Positions 1 to 11,520 of a stretch of 64,000 bases of DNA are shown here, piece after piece. The notes below the pieces were generated by a model. It was given only the letters and a program-made list of their open reading frames with translations, ran no database searches and was not told the DNA's origin. This DNA comes from Strigamia acuminata (Eukaryota > Arthropoda > Chilopoda > Geophilomorpha > Linotaeniidae). Position 1 is the stretch's first letter. Each line of letters begins with the position of its first letter. The DNA lies in the NCBI GenBank assembly GCA_949358305.1, contig OX442314.1, forward strand, positions 59,095,369-59,159,368, written 5' to 3'. The translations under genes were made by a program, and so were the position numbers.

Positions 1-1158
1 GGAAAACTTGCCATTGGCGCCGCATGTGATAATTTGGCAGAGGCCTAGAGCAAAACAATCAAAGAGTGTGCACTTGCAACAAAATTTATTGTTTGATCAA
101 TGCTTATGTACGACAGTATCGGGCACAGGAGACGCTACTGTTCCAATGGTGTAATAATGCCAGTAACGATATTGCATGGCAGCTTTAATTGTTGTATTTT
201 GTGCCAATCCAAAGTGCCGTGGATTACTACTAGTATTTTAACACCCCGAAACACCATGTTCTAATATCGAGGTAGTTTGGCTAACTCAAAGTACTGTCTG
301 TTAGCCTATTTGTAGTGATTGCTCAGCCATTATAAAGAAACACATCTAATGATCTCTCCAGTGCAGTACACTTCTGGAGTACACGTGAGCTCTCAAAACC
401 CATTTATGAAAAATTAAGCTAAAAAAATTAAAATAACTGCCAAAAACACATATTCTGAGATATACAAAACTAATTTCTTTGGCCATAAAACGTATAATGC
501 AATATATTCTTAATATAATTCTAAATTTTTTTTTGGAATTTTTAATATCTTGTATTTGCTTTAATTTCACTTAAAATGTCAGTGTTATTAATCGTATTTA
601 AACGTTCTGTTGCTTCCAGGAAAAGTACACTGCTCCAGCTGCCAGTGGCTGTCAAATGAACTGCTCATTTGGAGCTGAAGCAGTGTGACACATGTGAAGA
701 TTTTTTTTTGCCATAACGGTGCTATTTTTGCAATTTCGTAAATAAAGCTTTTTTTCACTAGAATAAATAAATTGGACATTGAATTGGACATTGATAAGCA
801 AGACTATAAAGTTTGTTATTACTGGTAACACGCTGGCCTGGCCTGATCCAATTCAACAACATTAAAAAATGAAAGGAACACGGTCTGGAGAAATGAGCCC
901 TTGCGGCTGGCACAAATGCGCATTTAACAGCTGCTTCAACTCTGCACACCCGTTGCAGTGAAGCATCGGCGCATACTTTTCTAGTTATTAAATTTTTTTT
1001 GGATAAATAAATTTAAATAAAAATGAACATTTTCTCTTTCAAAATTATTTGGACCAAATTATCAGTGCAAATAGTACTTGTATAAATATAATGCAATATA
1101 ATTATGAACTGACATTGTTTGCTAGCTATAACAGGTTGTTTTAGTTGAAAAAAAAACT
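1..1158. other. AT-rich sequence without a recognisable gene
   Basis: Only short open frames without codon structure or recognisable motifs are present. A weak hairpin (CACTGCT...AGCAGTG) lies near 627-686, and a 12-base direct repeat (ATTGGACATTGA) lies near 772-796. Confidence 0.5.
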
Positions 1159-1160
1159 TA

Positions 1161-1460
1161 CCGTACCGCCCCGTTTAAACGCCCGGGCGTTTAATTCCTT
1201 TTTCCAGCCGCTTCCCCGGCGCTAATTTGAAACCCGGCGCTAATTTGAACCCGGCGCATAACCGAAAATTCGTCGATATTTTGCAAAAAAAAAGCGAATT
1301 TTCGGCAAAAATCGCCGATTTTTTACAAAAAATCGGTGATTTTTGGGGACCCGGCGCTTATTCGGGGCCGGCGCCAATTCACTGAACCACCGATGACTGC
1401 CCGGCGCTAAAACGGGGCCGGCGCTTTTTTGAACCCGGGCGTTTAAACGGGGCGGTACGG
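1161..1460. mobile_element. MITE with 27 bp perfect TIRs and TA target duplication
   Basis: A 300 bp element ends in perfect 27 bp terminal inverted repeats (1161-1187 and 1434-1460, starting CCGTACCGCCCCG). It is flanked by TA on both sides (1159-1160 and 1461-1462). TA duplication is the rule for Tc1/mariner/pogo-type transposons, so a non-autonomous member of that superfamily is the likeliest reading. The interior has no credible ORF. Instead it repeats a GC-rich motif (CCGGCGCTAATTTG and variants) in both orientations, separated by AT-rich palindromic stretches. The sharp GC contrast with the flanks also marks the insert. Confidence 0.75.
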
Positions 1461-1516
1461 TAGTCTGTTCTCGATAATCCATACAAATGTACATCGTTTA
1501 TGTTATGACTATTAGT

Positions 1517-1764
1517 CATACTTATACTCTGGCCATGTGTAAGTTTGGCCTAACTCCGAGCCTTTTCTCTGGTGTAGTGATACAAGAAAATAGATCCAAA
1601 CACCAGGATTGCAACCGATCTACTGAAAATAGTAAGCGAACGTTCTAAGATTTCTGGAAGAAGCAAGCAATAAACTATGACCTATTTTTCCTGGTGGCAG
1701 TACAGAGTGAGTTATGAGGCTCGGAGTTAGACCAAACTTATACATGGCCAGAGTATAATTATAC
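1517..1764. repeat. fold-back repeat with ~46 bp arms
   Basis: The arm at 1517-1562 and the arm at 1718-1764 are inverted copies with few mismatches (shared core CTCTGGCCATGT, then AACTCCGAGCC). About 155 bp of unique loop lies between them. This looks like a small MITE or foldback element. No clear target duplication is seen. Confidence 0.6.
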
Positions 1765-4175
1765 ACTGTGGTTGTCATTGTAAAAGCATTATGTGTTTGC
1801 GTTGCCAAAACTTTGGTCGCAAACAGTTTTCCAATTTTGCAAATCAGAATGTGTCAATGCGACTTATCCTGAATAATCGATAATTAACTAAGACTTTTCG
1901 GACACCTGTTTTTTCATTTATTGTTGATATTTTAAATAAATATTATTGAATCAGTCTGAAAATTTAATCAGACATTACTTGAGTGGTATATTTAATAATC
2001 CTAAAAGGAAAATTAAATCAAAATATTAGAAGTTAATTTTTTTAAATTTTTTGTTATTCCACAGACTTTTTGGACGCACCTTACAAAAACCAGTACTGGT
2101 CGGTGCCGAATTGGGGGTTGATCGTTTTAGCGATGCATGGCGTCGACTGGTAGTGGCCCCGGCGGTTTTGGAGCCAGGAATACCAAAGACTGTAAATCTG
2201 CCACTGCTTAAGACCTTTCCATGGAATATTCGGTTTTGAATACTTGATGGAATTGTATAGTAACAGTGATAAGGTTTACAACCATAGCATTCCTTTTACC
2301 AGCCGTTACATATTTCTCAGAATAGATATCATATCATATTTAAAAAAATATATCCTTTTCCGTGGCTCCACACAATGAAAACTAAAAGAAAAGGTTGTGG
2401 TTTAATTCTTTTTTATAATGGATTTTATGTGGAGCCGAAGAAACGGGCTTTTTCTTAAAACAGCATTCTGAATTTTAACTACAACCGGAGTTTTGGTATT
2501 CGTCAAATCTTTGTTCAAATCCATGGTGAGCACTGTAGTTTCAAACCTAATCGGAGTCATATGATTTCAAGTTTTATATTATCAGTATTTATTAACTATA
2601 AGTGCCATTTCATTTTATCTATTTTACATATGACTAAGAAAAATGGATATTACTTATTAATTAACAGCTTGAAAATCATTTATTTTCATTATCTGAAGTA
2701 AATACTTTATAATTACCGATTTGAAGGATGCCGCAAAATATAATCAATAAAACAAGAAATATTTCGCTTCCTTTTCTAACATCCATCTCATTGATCAGTG
2801 TCAAACTAACTTCTTATCTCAAATTTAATTTTATTTATATCAGTTTTTATCACTTAGAGTATTGTTACTATGTACACATGATGATTAGAGAGTATATGAT
2901 TAAATATTATCTAATTTCCTAGAAAAGCACGATACCAAGTAAATATATTAAAATTTATTTAGCAAATTGTTTTAAGAATTGTCACGGCCCGAGTTTTCAA
3001 CGCATTATACTCGAGCTGACTGGATGCATTTCTCCCACGTTTGTTAATATCTATCCCTCGTATAAACCTAATTCTTACCTTGTCCTTTTTTGCTTTGTCA
3101 TCCCAAGTTTTGATTGATCACTTTCGTTTTTCCTTATTTATCTATTATCTTTTCCTACCTGATTAATTCTAGGCGCGCGATGAAGCGTCTTGTTGAGTCA
3201 TACTTATTAGTAAGCACCAACGCATCCCATTGGCTGTTTGTGCTGCCCTTTGATTGGTTTTTCCACCTTTTGCCAAGTTTTCCACTGAGTTTTCACACCT
3301 TTGCTCAGGGCAGAATTACTTTGTGCTTTGGCCAAGTGAGAGCTCCTTCAAGCAGCCATTAGCCTCACAAGCCTGTAATTTCTCTTCTGGGTTTACCCTA
3401 AACCTTTGTAAATCTCTCACTGTGGATTTCCAAAACAACCCTTTGAGATTGCCATTTTCATGCGTTTTTAATACGCCTATTTTTACCCATTTGAATCCCT
3501 CCTTTCTACTCTCTTTTGTTTTTTCCATCCTAAACAAGCGGTTCGTGATAGAATTACAAGAGATGATTGAAGTTGTGACCATACTGATTTCGAATCGAAA
3601 ACAAGCGATTAGTTATTAAAATACCTACAGAGTTCAAGTTCAGACAATAACAAGAATTTCAGGAAATAGAGTTCACATACTCTTCTGGTATAATATTAGG
3701 ATTAACAGGATTGAGATATTTAAGATGCTTTGAGCAATAACCTCAAAGAAAGCTTAATCCTCTTATCTATTTTAGTTTGAATTCGAGCAACGCCTTGTAT
3801 AAAAAGAAGAAAGCAAGATAACAGTTTTATCATTAATGTTATTGTATTTACTCAAGAACATACGTGCAAATTCAATGTAAATAGCTACAGGTCTCTGAGA
3901 TAAACACGTGGGAGGCAAAATATGATAAATAAATATCAACGTGAGGTGGAGAAAGGTTTTTTCGCTTTCAATTCTGTATAACGACTTGATTGAATTCCAT
4001 ATATATTTAGAAAATTATAAAATTATGAGTTTAAAATTGCTGCAAATAATTTTTCTAAATCTTTGTTTTCTAAATCTTTGCGGTGATTTGCAAATTAGCT
4101 CCTCTGATGTTGTGTTAGTGCTTCTAGGTTAGTAGTTTTTAATTTATTCTAGAAACAAAATTGTTTTTTTGTTTT
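1765..4175. other. AT-rich intergenic DNA, one exon-like island
   Basis: No gene is recognised. The only unusual part is the GC-richer island near 2060-2180, listed separately. 3100-3620 has moderately long open frames on both strands but no motif and no codon bias, so they are treated as chance. Confidence 0.4.
2065..2149 (+). other. possible isolated exon or exon relic
   Basis: A pyrimidine-rich stretch ending in CCACAG precedes 2065, and a GTAGTG donor-like sequence follows 2149. One frame between them is open and reads a Trp-rich peptide (includes YWSVPNWGLIVLAMHGVDW). I do not recognise the family. No partner exon was found, so this may be chance or a relic. Confidence 0.2.
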
Positions 4176-4695
4176 TTAGACTTCTAAACTCTATGTTTAG
4201 AAAGTCTCATGAAACGGTCATGTCTGTCCGTCCGTCTACAACGATTCCGTAAAAACTACCGCAGTTAGAGCCAAACGGACAACGGCATTAAATCCAGCAT
4301 ACCTATATTAGTATCCTTTGGTATTTTCAGACTTCTCCGACCCCCGGTTGAATTAATAAACCGGTTTTACTGCGCTTTTAGCCGTGAATTCCATGAAAAT
4401 TACGGAAATGACGTCATCATGACGACGTCATTTCCATAATTTTCAAGGAAGACGGTTCACACTTGCGGATACGCCGCGGATACGTTGCATCCGGAGTTTG
4501 CTGCGAAATAAAATCGAACTAGAAATATTTTCTAGTTTTCCGCGCGATTTATTTCCCGATTGTAGCAAACCCCGGATGCAACAATTCCGCAGCATATCAT
4601 ATCAAATTTTGGTGGGATTTTGTTTGTTGTTGCTTTATATTGGCAAAATTTCGGTGTTTTATTTAGGGACAAAAGGACAGGGTTTAGAAGTCTAA
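4176..4695. mobile_element. fold-back/MITE-like element with nested palindromes
   Basis: The ends carry inverted copies of TTAGACTTCTAAAC (4176-4189 and 4682-4695). Inside are two large imperfect palindromes. One is near 4390-4447, where TTCCATGAAAATTACGGAAATG and its complement flank a GACGTC-containing core. The other is near 4482-4592, where GTTGCATCCGGAGTTTGCTG and its complement flank a TAGAAATATTTTCTA centre. There is no ORF of note. This is a non-autonomous DNA element or foldback. The target duplication is unclear because the left flank is a T run. Confidence 0.55.
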
Positions 4696-5399
4696 TGTGT
4701 AATGCTTCCCTGCATTACAAATCCCAGCTTGTTTTTTTAATAAAACTTACCAGTCGGTTTTGTTGAATTTTTTCAGCTTCTTATATTTTCTCATTGACGT
4801 AAGTAGCATTTACACGACTTGGATTTCTGTAACAAGAAATTCATTACGCAAAAATAATTTATGTAGACTCATATTCAAGCTTGTGATTGTCACACTGCAC
4901 TTGATTATTTGCTTTGCACAAATAATCGTAGTACCAGGAAAAGGCTTACAAGTGAATAGTTAGAGATAATTTATAAAACAGCGCCACAATAGAACAGAAA
5001 ATAATTCCCTCAAGAGATGGCACTAAAAACTACAAACATAGTTCCACGTAGTTTGATTACGAAGCACTAGATGGCGCCAGTGCATGAACCAAGAACACCA
5101 GAAAGCTGTAGTCTGTTAACATGACAACATATGGCGAAATAACACCACAAATTTCGTCAAATCCAAATTATTTTATCTTTTTTAAAAAGAAAACTCAAAC
5201 AAATCGCTCGCATTCATCGAACCAGAACGACCGACGAACCGGCAGCGAAATAAAAATAAAAAACCTCAAACAAACAAAAACAAGCAAAAACAACAATTCC
5301 CCAAAATCATTTACATTTCTCGAAAAACAAAACTCGGGAAAGTGTTTCTTTTCCATTCCCTCTCTATCCCTACATTCGACCTTAAAGAAAACGCGCACC
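4696..5399. other. intergenic DNA upstream of the homeobox gene
   Basis: AT-rich at first, becoming GC-richer toward the homeobox gene. An open frame from 5121 into the promoter region has Lys/Asn/Ser-rich low-complexity sequence and no domain, so it is not called as a gene. Confidence 0.4.
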
Positions 5400-5780
5400 A
5401 AACACAAGTGCCCGTCCCGCATCCTCCAATTGGCTCGCACTCAAGCCGCAGCCCTCAGCCGACGTCAGCGCGATGACTCGAACGACTCGCATCGATTGGC
5501 CGACTCGGAAGCTCGCGTCCGCCCTCCCCAACTTTATGCGTGACGTCAGACCAAGTGGTCGACCCTCCAGACGAGGCCCGTGCACCCCCTTTTACACGAG
5601 GTCGTTTGAAGTGGGGTCTAAGAACCCGAGACAAGCTCCTTGTTGCATCTGCACGAATTGGATGAAAAAAGGTGTCCATTGTAAAAGCTTTTGCACTCGA
5701 CGGTCGCTTCGTTTTCCACGCGTCTCCCGCGGCCAGGAGGGCACGGAAAGACGGTCGAGCTTCGCCGGGGTCTCCGAGCC
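5400..5780 (+). promoter_or_regulatory. GC-rich promoter/5'UTR region of the NK2.1 gene
   Basis: This GC- and CpG-rich block sits directly before the homeobox start codon. Visible elements are a CCAAT box (5426-5430), an inverted CCAAT (ATTGG near 5494), a perfect CRE palindrome TGACGTCA (5541-5548) and a second GACGTC (near 5460). No convincing TATA box is seen. The transcription start is not determined, so the division between promoter and 5'UTR is inference. Confidence 0.4.
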
Positions 5781-6620
5781 ATGTCCCTGAGTCCCAAACA
5801 TACGACCCCGTTCTCCGTGAGCGATATTCTCAGCCCGCTGGAAGAGTCGTACAAGACTACGAAAAGTTGTAGTTCGTCGTCGCTGGAAACGTCGGGACTA
5901 TCGCCAGTGTCGCCCACTTGTTCACCTGTCGTCTACTGTACTCAGTCTCACTCGCACTCGCAAGCGCAGCCGGCGATGGCTTCTCCTTACATGCACGTCC
6001 CGCAGTTGACCCACCACACTTCCGCTTTTCCGTCCCAGTATTGCAACGGCACGGATATTTCCCACTACGGAGACCACGTGCGGCAGACGGCAGGAGGATG
6101 GTACAGCACCGGTGCCGCCGATCCCAGATTCGCAAGTAAGTTTTTTCTTTTTTTTTTTTTTTTTTTTGGAAAATTAAAAAAATTAAAATTATTTTTAGTT
6201 TTAATTGGAAATTTTTTTCATTTGGTTTTTGGAATTTATTTTTAAAAAAAAAAATTTAATTCGTGTCACGATTTTCGAGATTTGTCGCAGATGGCCGTCA
6301 TTATGCTCCCGTTTCTTTGAGTATATCCCATCTGTGCTTGTGCGCATCCATTGTGTGTATATTCTGAGACGAAAGTATTGTTTTAGGAAATACAAATACC
6401 GAGGGTTAATTGTTTTAATTATGCATCGAGTTTTCGGAAGCCGGTCAATACACATGTATATTTTATCGCCTTTCAGCCGGATTTGGCATTTTGCATCAAC
6501 GCCGGCAGTTCGTTAAGATACACGATAGCAAAACGTGCTGAAATATTGATGTTTATTGGACGAGGCAAGTGTAGGGGGACGACGGAAAATATTTGGTTAA
6601 CCAAAATCGATTCCACGCTC

Positions 6621-6651
<31 letters not shown>

Positions 6652-7743
6652 TTTATTGTCTTTCCCAACGAAAACAAAAAACTAAATCCAAAAATTTTTA
6701 TATATTTCTTACATTTTATATAATTGCGAGGATAAGGATTGGAAGGACAAATAAATTGCCATTTGTGGTTTCCATTCTTCTTTTCCCGTGTTTACTCGCG
6801 AATTTTGCCAGTTGAAACACTCCCCTCTCGCCGCCCAATAATTGAACTCATCAAGAGATTTTCTTCGGATTTCTCCCCGCGATGCCGTACGTGCCTCGCG
6901 CCGCCCGCTAAGATTACACTCGAGATTAGTTATTATATTTTTCTACTTGAAACCAATTTGCAATTTCCAAATAACGAATAAAATTTCAAGCACTGTCAAA
7001 CACATGTTTCGATGACTTTCCGATCAGAATTTTTTTATTTATTTTGTGTTTATATATTTTTTTCAGTTTCTCGCTTGATGGGTTCATCATCGGGCATGAA
7101 CATGAACATGTCCAACATGTCGGGCCTGAGCGCATGCAGCGTCAGCGGCGAGGCGAAGCCCATGCAATTCCCACTCACGCAGCGCCGCAAACGCCGCGTC
7201 CTCTTCACCCAGGCGCAGGTCTACGAGTTGGAACGGCGCTTCAAGCAGCAGAAATACTTGTCCGCACCCGAACGGGAACACCTGGCCAGTTTGATTCACT
7301 TGACGCCGACGCAAGTGAAAATCTGGTTTCAAAACCACCGTTACAAATGCAAACGACAAGCCAAGGAGAAGGCCATGGCCGAGCAGAACGCGCAGAACCA
7401 GAGCTCGCCGCGCCGCGTGGCCGTGCCCGTGCTCGTCAAGGACGGCAAACCGTGCGCGAGCGGCGGCGGCGGCGGCGACGGCGCCGCGGCCAACATCAAC
7501 GCGACGCTGCCGCACATGGCGCCGAACCAGGGCGGCGGCAACATGCAGTCGGCCTGCTCGCAGACGTCGGCGAACCCGCTGGCGCACTGCACGAGCAACG
7601 TGGCTAACCTGAACGGGGCGGCGCTCACGTACAGCCGGCACCAGACTCTGCCGCCCGCGATGGTCCACGGCGGGCCGCACCATCAGGGCGGCAACAACGC
7701 CATGTGCTCGTCCTACTTGCAACTGCAGAGCCGAACGTGGTGA
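5781..7743 (+). CDS. scro: NK2.1-class homeobox transcription factor (scarecrow / Nkx2-1 orthologue)
   Basis: Two exons, 5781-6135 and 7067-7743, encode 343 residues. The donor is GTAAGT at 6136 and the acceptor TTTTTTTCAG ends at 7066. The phase-1 join restores RFAISRLMG, matching the conserved Nkx2-1 sequence around this point. Domains: N-terminal TN (tinman) repressor motif [19 protein letters not shown] at residues 7-25; homeodomain at 158-217 with Q50, N51 and the NK2 hallmark Y54 ([11 protein letters not shown]); NK2-specific motif at 234-248 ([15 protein letters not shown]); and a C-terminus ending RTW as in Nkx2-1. The start was chosen because [11 protein letters not shown] is the family N-terminus. 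Gly, Asn and Met runs lie between domains. It is a nuclear DNA-binding regulator; orthologues act in brain, pharyngeal and endocrine development. AATAAA lies 110 bases after the stop. The gene is intact. Confidence 0.95.
6136..7066 (+). other. intron of the NK2.1 gene
   Basis: A 931 bp phase-1 intron bounded by GTAAGT and TTTTTTTCAG. It is AT-rich with a T-run after the donor and a long A-run near 6620-6647. The intron interrupts the codon between the N-terminal region and the sequence leading to the homeodomain. No other gene is seen within it. Confidence 0.88.
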
Positions 7744-7870
7744 CTCATTTACAAACAGCGCTGTCAAGACCGAGACGATGACGCGGCACTTAATGTGTGT
7801 TGAAGGTCGAGGTGTTTGTGAAACACAGTCAAACACGAGTCCGATCAAGATAAATAAATCATCTCAATGT
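7744..7870 (+). other. 3'UTR with polyadenylation signal
   Basis: A canonical AATAAA at 7853-7858 follows the homeobox stop codon by about 110 bases. The sequence turns AT-rich beyond it. This is the probable transcript end. Confidence 0.6.
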
Positions 7871-8317
7871 ACTTTCCGAAAAATACACTTTTCATTTATT
7901 GTATATTTCACATTATAGACGTTTCGACTAATAATTAATAAACTATATAAGAATTTGTAATTGGGTCGTGTTTTTTCTTCGTTTTGACATTGTTTTGACA
8001 TTGTATACACAAGAAATTGGCGTCGGTTTAACTGCAGGGGGATGGAGATAAGCAGATTTGACGATGTAATCACTTTTAACCCTTTGGTATCGGGCGAAAT
8101 ACGGTTTGTTTTGGAAGTCAAATATTATGGAGGGAATCCAGGGAATGTTTCTGTTGTGTGTCTGATGGGGAAACGTGCTTTTTTGCTGCTGCAGGGGTGG
8201 GCAAAAATCGGGTAAACATTGGTTGTCACTGGGCAAACATGCGATTCAAGGCGTGCCCTCACCAGGTGTGTAACACCACATAACAAATAAGATCGCCATT
8301 TTTTTTATTCCTCTATC
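7871..8317. other. intergenic DNA after the homeobox gene
   Basis: No feature is supported. Short open frames on the - strand lack motifs. Confidence 0.4.
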
Positions 8318-8339
8318 GTATATATATATATATATATAA
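8318..8339. repeat. (TA)n microsatellite
   Basis: An uninterrupted TA dinucleotide run of about 22 bases, followed by A/T-only sequence. Confidence 0.9.
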
Positions 8340-8445
8340 TTTTTTTTTTTAATTTAATTTTTTTTACGGGATAGAAGATTTTTTCGCCGAGATCGCAATA
8401 AATATTTCCATTTATTCCTCTATATATACACTAGTGGTCCTTGTT

Positions 8446-8561
8446 AAAATATAAAATTAAAGTATAAAATTATAAAATTAAAGTATAAAATTATAAAATT
8501 AAAGTATAAAATTATAGTATAAAATTATAAAATTAAAGTATAAGATTATAAAATTAAAGTA
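8446..8561. repeat. AT-only minisatellite
   Basis: About five tandem copies of a ~24 bp unit built from AAATTAAAGTATAAAATTAT, with one shortened copy. Confidence 0.85.
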
Positions 8562-10631
8562 TTTCCGAGAGAAAGAAAAATATTTTTTGTTTCGATTTTT
8601 CCTTCCGTCTGCGCGATTTTTTCCTCGTATCCGTCACCTCATTTATCATTAACCTCGTTATACGTGTGATAAATTTAAAACATATATATATATTAAACTT
8701 TTTGTTTCCTCGAAGTAATTAGCGAGTTGATTTTGTCGATTTGATGTATTACGAAGAAGCAATAAGACAAGAAAAGCTTTATTCGGATGACACGTGTCAA
8801 ACGTTAGAGGAGCTGCCGGTGCCACATTCTGCGTTGTTTTCACGCTTGTCAGCTGCATACGCCTTCAGCATCATTCATCGATAAAGAAGGGGAAAATACT
8901 GTGCCTAAAATGTGGAAAAACAACGCTATAGTGCCTAAATTCAACAGTCTAGAACTTCCCACTTCCAAAAATCGATCCAGAAACGCCCAATTTCGATAAT
9001 TTAAGCGAAAAAAAACGATTATTCAACTCGTAAATATACATTTAAACAAGTTCATTTTCTAATCATTTAAGCTTCACCTTTTAATCCGCGCGCAGAGCAG
9101 CCAGCAGTCAAAAGGGCGAGCAGTCATTATTAGGCAAATCTTTCGAATCAATATCCGGCGCGACCGTCTTCTCTTTTCCGGCCTCGGCGTGGCTGACAGC
9201 CGCACATGCCGCCAGAATGAATGCATTGTTCCAGTAAACGGGGACTTTTTTCGTCCCCTGCTTTTTTTTTTTTGGCTCGAATCGCCGTCCACTAATTCTA
9301 ATCTTTATTTATAATTGCGCCGAAAATATAAATCGAAAATTATCTGCAAACTGGAAAAACCTTCGAGATTCCACCCATCTTGGCATCCCGCGATGCGGCA
9401 TCGAAGGCGGAGTCCAACTTTTGATTGACTCGACGCAACGGGGCCGCGCCGACCAATCACCGCGCGACCGCCGCCTCGCCGGCCGCCGGAGCCCAAGGTA
9501 CCGTACGGTTAAATTCTAAAAACCTATATTTCCGAATTAATTAATTGCGCAGCACGGATGATTATCCGAGAGATTATCCGCTCGTTCATCAAACTCGGAT
9601 TAGCTGCAGGTGGACACGGGACAAAAGACAACAAGTGTTTAGACCGCGCTTGACTCGTTGCCTAATCGGCCGAACTCGAGTCTCTCGATCAGCGAGCGAA
9701 TCACTTAGATCAATGATTTGACTGAGCACATGTGCGACTGAACGGAATATATGACTTGTATCGAGTTTTTGTTATATTCGTTCGCGATTCCGGGTTTTAT
9801 TAAACGCCCGAATCGGTATATATAGTTTTTGTTGTATATATTTCTTCCCGCGATTTCGGGTTTTATTAACCACCCGAAACGATTAGCATGGGAATTGGCG
9901 CTGTCATCGGCAGGCGTGCATTAAGTTGGTTCCGAGTTACGTAACAATAACTAAGTGTTTGGTTCCGTATAAAATTGGCGGTTATATCTTTGCGGGCGAA
10001 ACGAAATCGAGTTGGAAATGTCCGCGGAACATCTGAAAGCAATTTATGTCCGGCAGGGCAGGGGCAATGGGTTGCAAATGAGAAGCGAGGCGGGTTCGAT
10101 CTCATTTCACGGCCGACGGGCGATGGTGACCGGGGCCGCATTAATGGACGGTCAGCTTGCGGTGGCAGCTCAAATTATTACAGTTTGTTACATCTATCGA
10201 TTTTTCTTTTTCGCGTCTTTTTCTTCTTGGTGCAATAAAAGCGTGTTTTGTGGATTTCTTTGCTTGCGGAGGTTTTTGTGCGGGGTCGTTTATGCCGTTA
10301 TCGATGCGAAATGCACGAATTCTCTGCTTGGGTGACGTTCTTTTTGAATAAACAATGCGTTTGATTTGATCATACGTGCTCGTTGGTGCTGGGGTTGGAG
10401 ACGGGAGTGAATGAATGCGGGGTTCGTGTTGGTGGTTCGGCGTTTAGGGATGCGAAATTAGTGGTGATTAGTTGATGGCGTTGGGAATGAATGCGAACCG
10501 AGGAAGGTTGTTGTAGGTTAGGTGAAAAAGGATAAATGTTGTGGGGGGTGGGGGGAGGGGGCTGAACCGGGCTATCAAAAAAACGTTTATTAAAAATGTT
10601 CACTTTAGGCCACAAAATTAGTTATTTGACT
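8562..10631. other. intergenic DNA with GC-richer islands
   Basis: No gene is recognised. GC-richer stretches near 9090-9300, 9360-9500 and 9970-10140 have open frames on both strands without domain motifs. They could be regulatory DNA of the neighbouring homeobox gene, but the sequence alone does not show it. Confidence 0.35.
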
Positions 10632-11520
10632 TAAAAAAAAAACAATTTTATGTCAAAAAATGCAATTTTATGAGAAAAAAAATTGCTATTTTAGACAAAA
10701 ATTTCCTATTTAAGACAAAAAAAATTCCTATTTTAGTTTAGACAAAAAAAATTCCTATTTTAGTTTAGACAAAAAAAATTCCTATTTTAGAACACAAAAT
10801 TCAATTTTATGCCCAAAAAATCTTATTTTATGCCAAAAACTCTTATTTTATGCCAAAAAATCTTATTTTATGCCAAAAAATCTTATTTTATGCCAAAAAA
10901 TCTTATTTTATGCCAAAAAATCTTATTTTATGCCAAAAAATCTTATTTTATGCCAAAAAATCTTATTTTATGCCAAAAAATCTTATTTTATGCCAAAAAA
11001 ATCTTATTTTATGCCAAAAAAATCTTATTTTATGCCAAAAAAATCTTATTTTATGCCAAAAAATCTTATTTTATGCCAAAAAATCTTATTTTATGCCCAA
11101 AAATCTTATTTTATGCCAAAAAATCTTATTTTATGCCAAAAAATCTTATTTTATGCCCAAAAATCTTATTTTATGCCAAAAAATCTTATTTTATGCCCAA
11201 AAAATCTTAATTTATGCCCGAAAATTCAATTTTATGCCCAAAAATTCAATTTTATGCCCAAAAATCCAATTCTATGCCCAAAAATCAAATTCTAGGCCCA
11301 AAGCTCCAATCCTATGCCCAAAAAATCAATTCTATGCCCAAAAATCCAATTCTATGCCCAAAAATCCAATTCTAGGCCCAAAGCTCCAATCCTATGCCCA
11401 AAAATCCAATTCTATCCCTGAATATCCAATTTTCTGCCCAACAATCCAATTCTAGGCCCAAAACTCCAATCCTATGCCCAACAATCCAATTTTAAGCCCA
11501 ACAATCCTATTCTAGGCAAA
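10632..11520. repeat. large 20 bp minisatellite array
   Basis: The core at about 10801-11215 is about 20 near-identical tandem copies of a 20 bp unit (AAAAAATCTTATTTTATGCC), with three copies expanded to 21 bp by an extra A. A diverged 3' part to 11520 has the form TCCAATTCTATGCCCAAAAA. A diverged 5' part from 10632 uses CCTATTTTAGACAAAAA-type units. Homogeneous centre and degenerate edges are typical of minisatellite turnover. Because the unit has no stop and is not a multiple of three, all three + frames are open across it. Confidence 0.95.

Noticed and set aside
5121-5543. 140-codon ORF upstream of the homeobox gene
   Set aside because: Low-complexity Lys/Asn/Ser composition, no domain, and it runs into the promoter region.
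7087-7848. 253-codon open frame antisense to the homeobox exon 2
   Set aside because: It is a shadow of GC-rich coding DNA on the other strand; its Arg/Ala/Val-rich composition has no domain and the sense strand is clearly coding.
10809-11455. Three overlapping ORFs of 133-201 codons in the 20 bp array
   Set aside because: They result from a stop-free tandem unit; there is no start context, no splice sites and no unique sequence.
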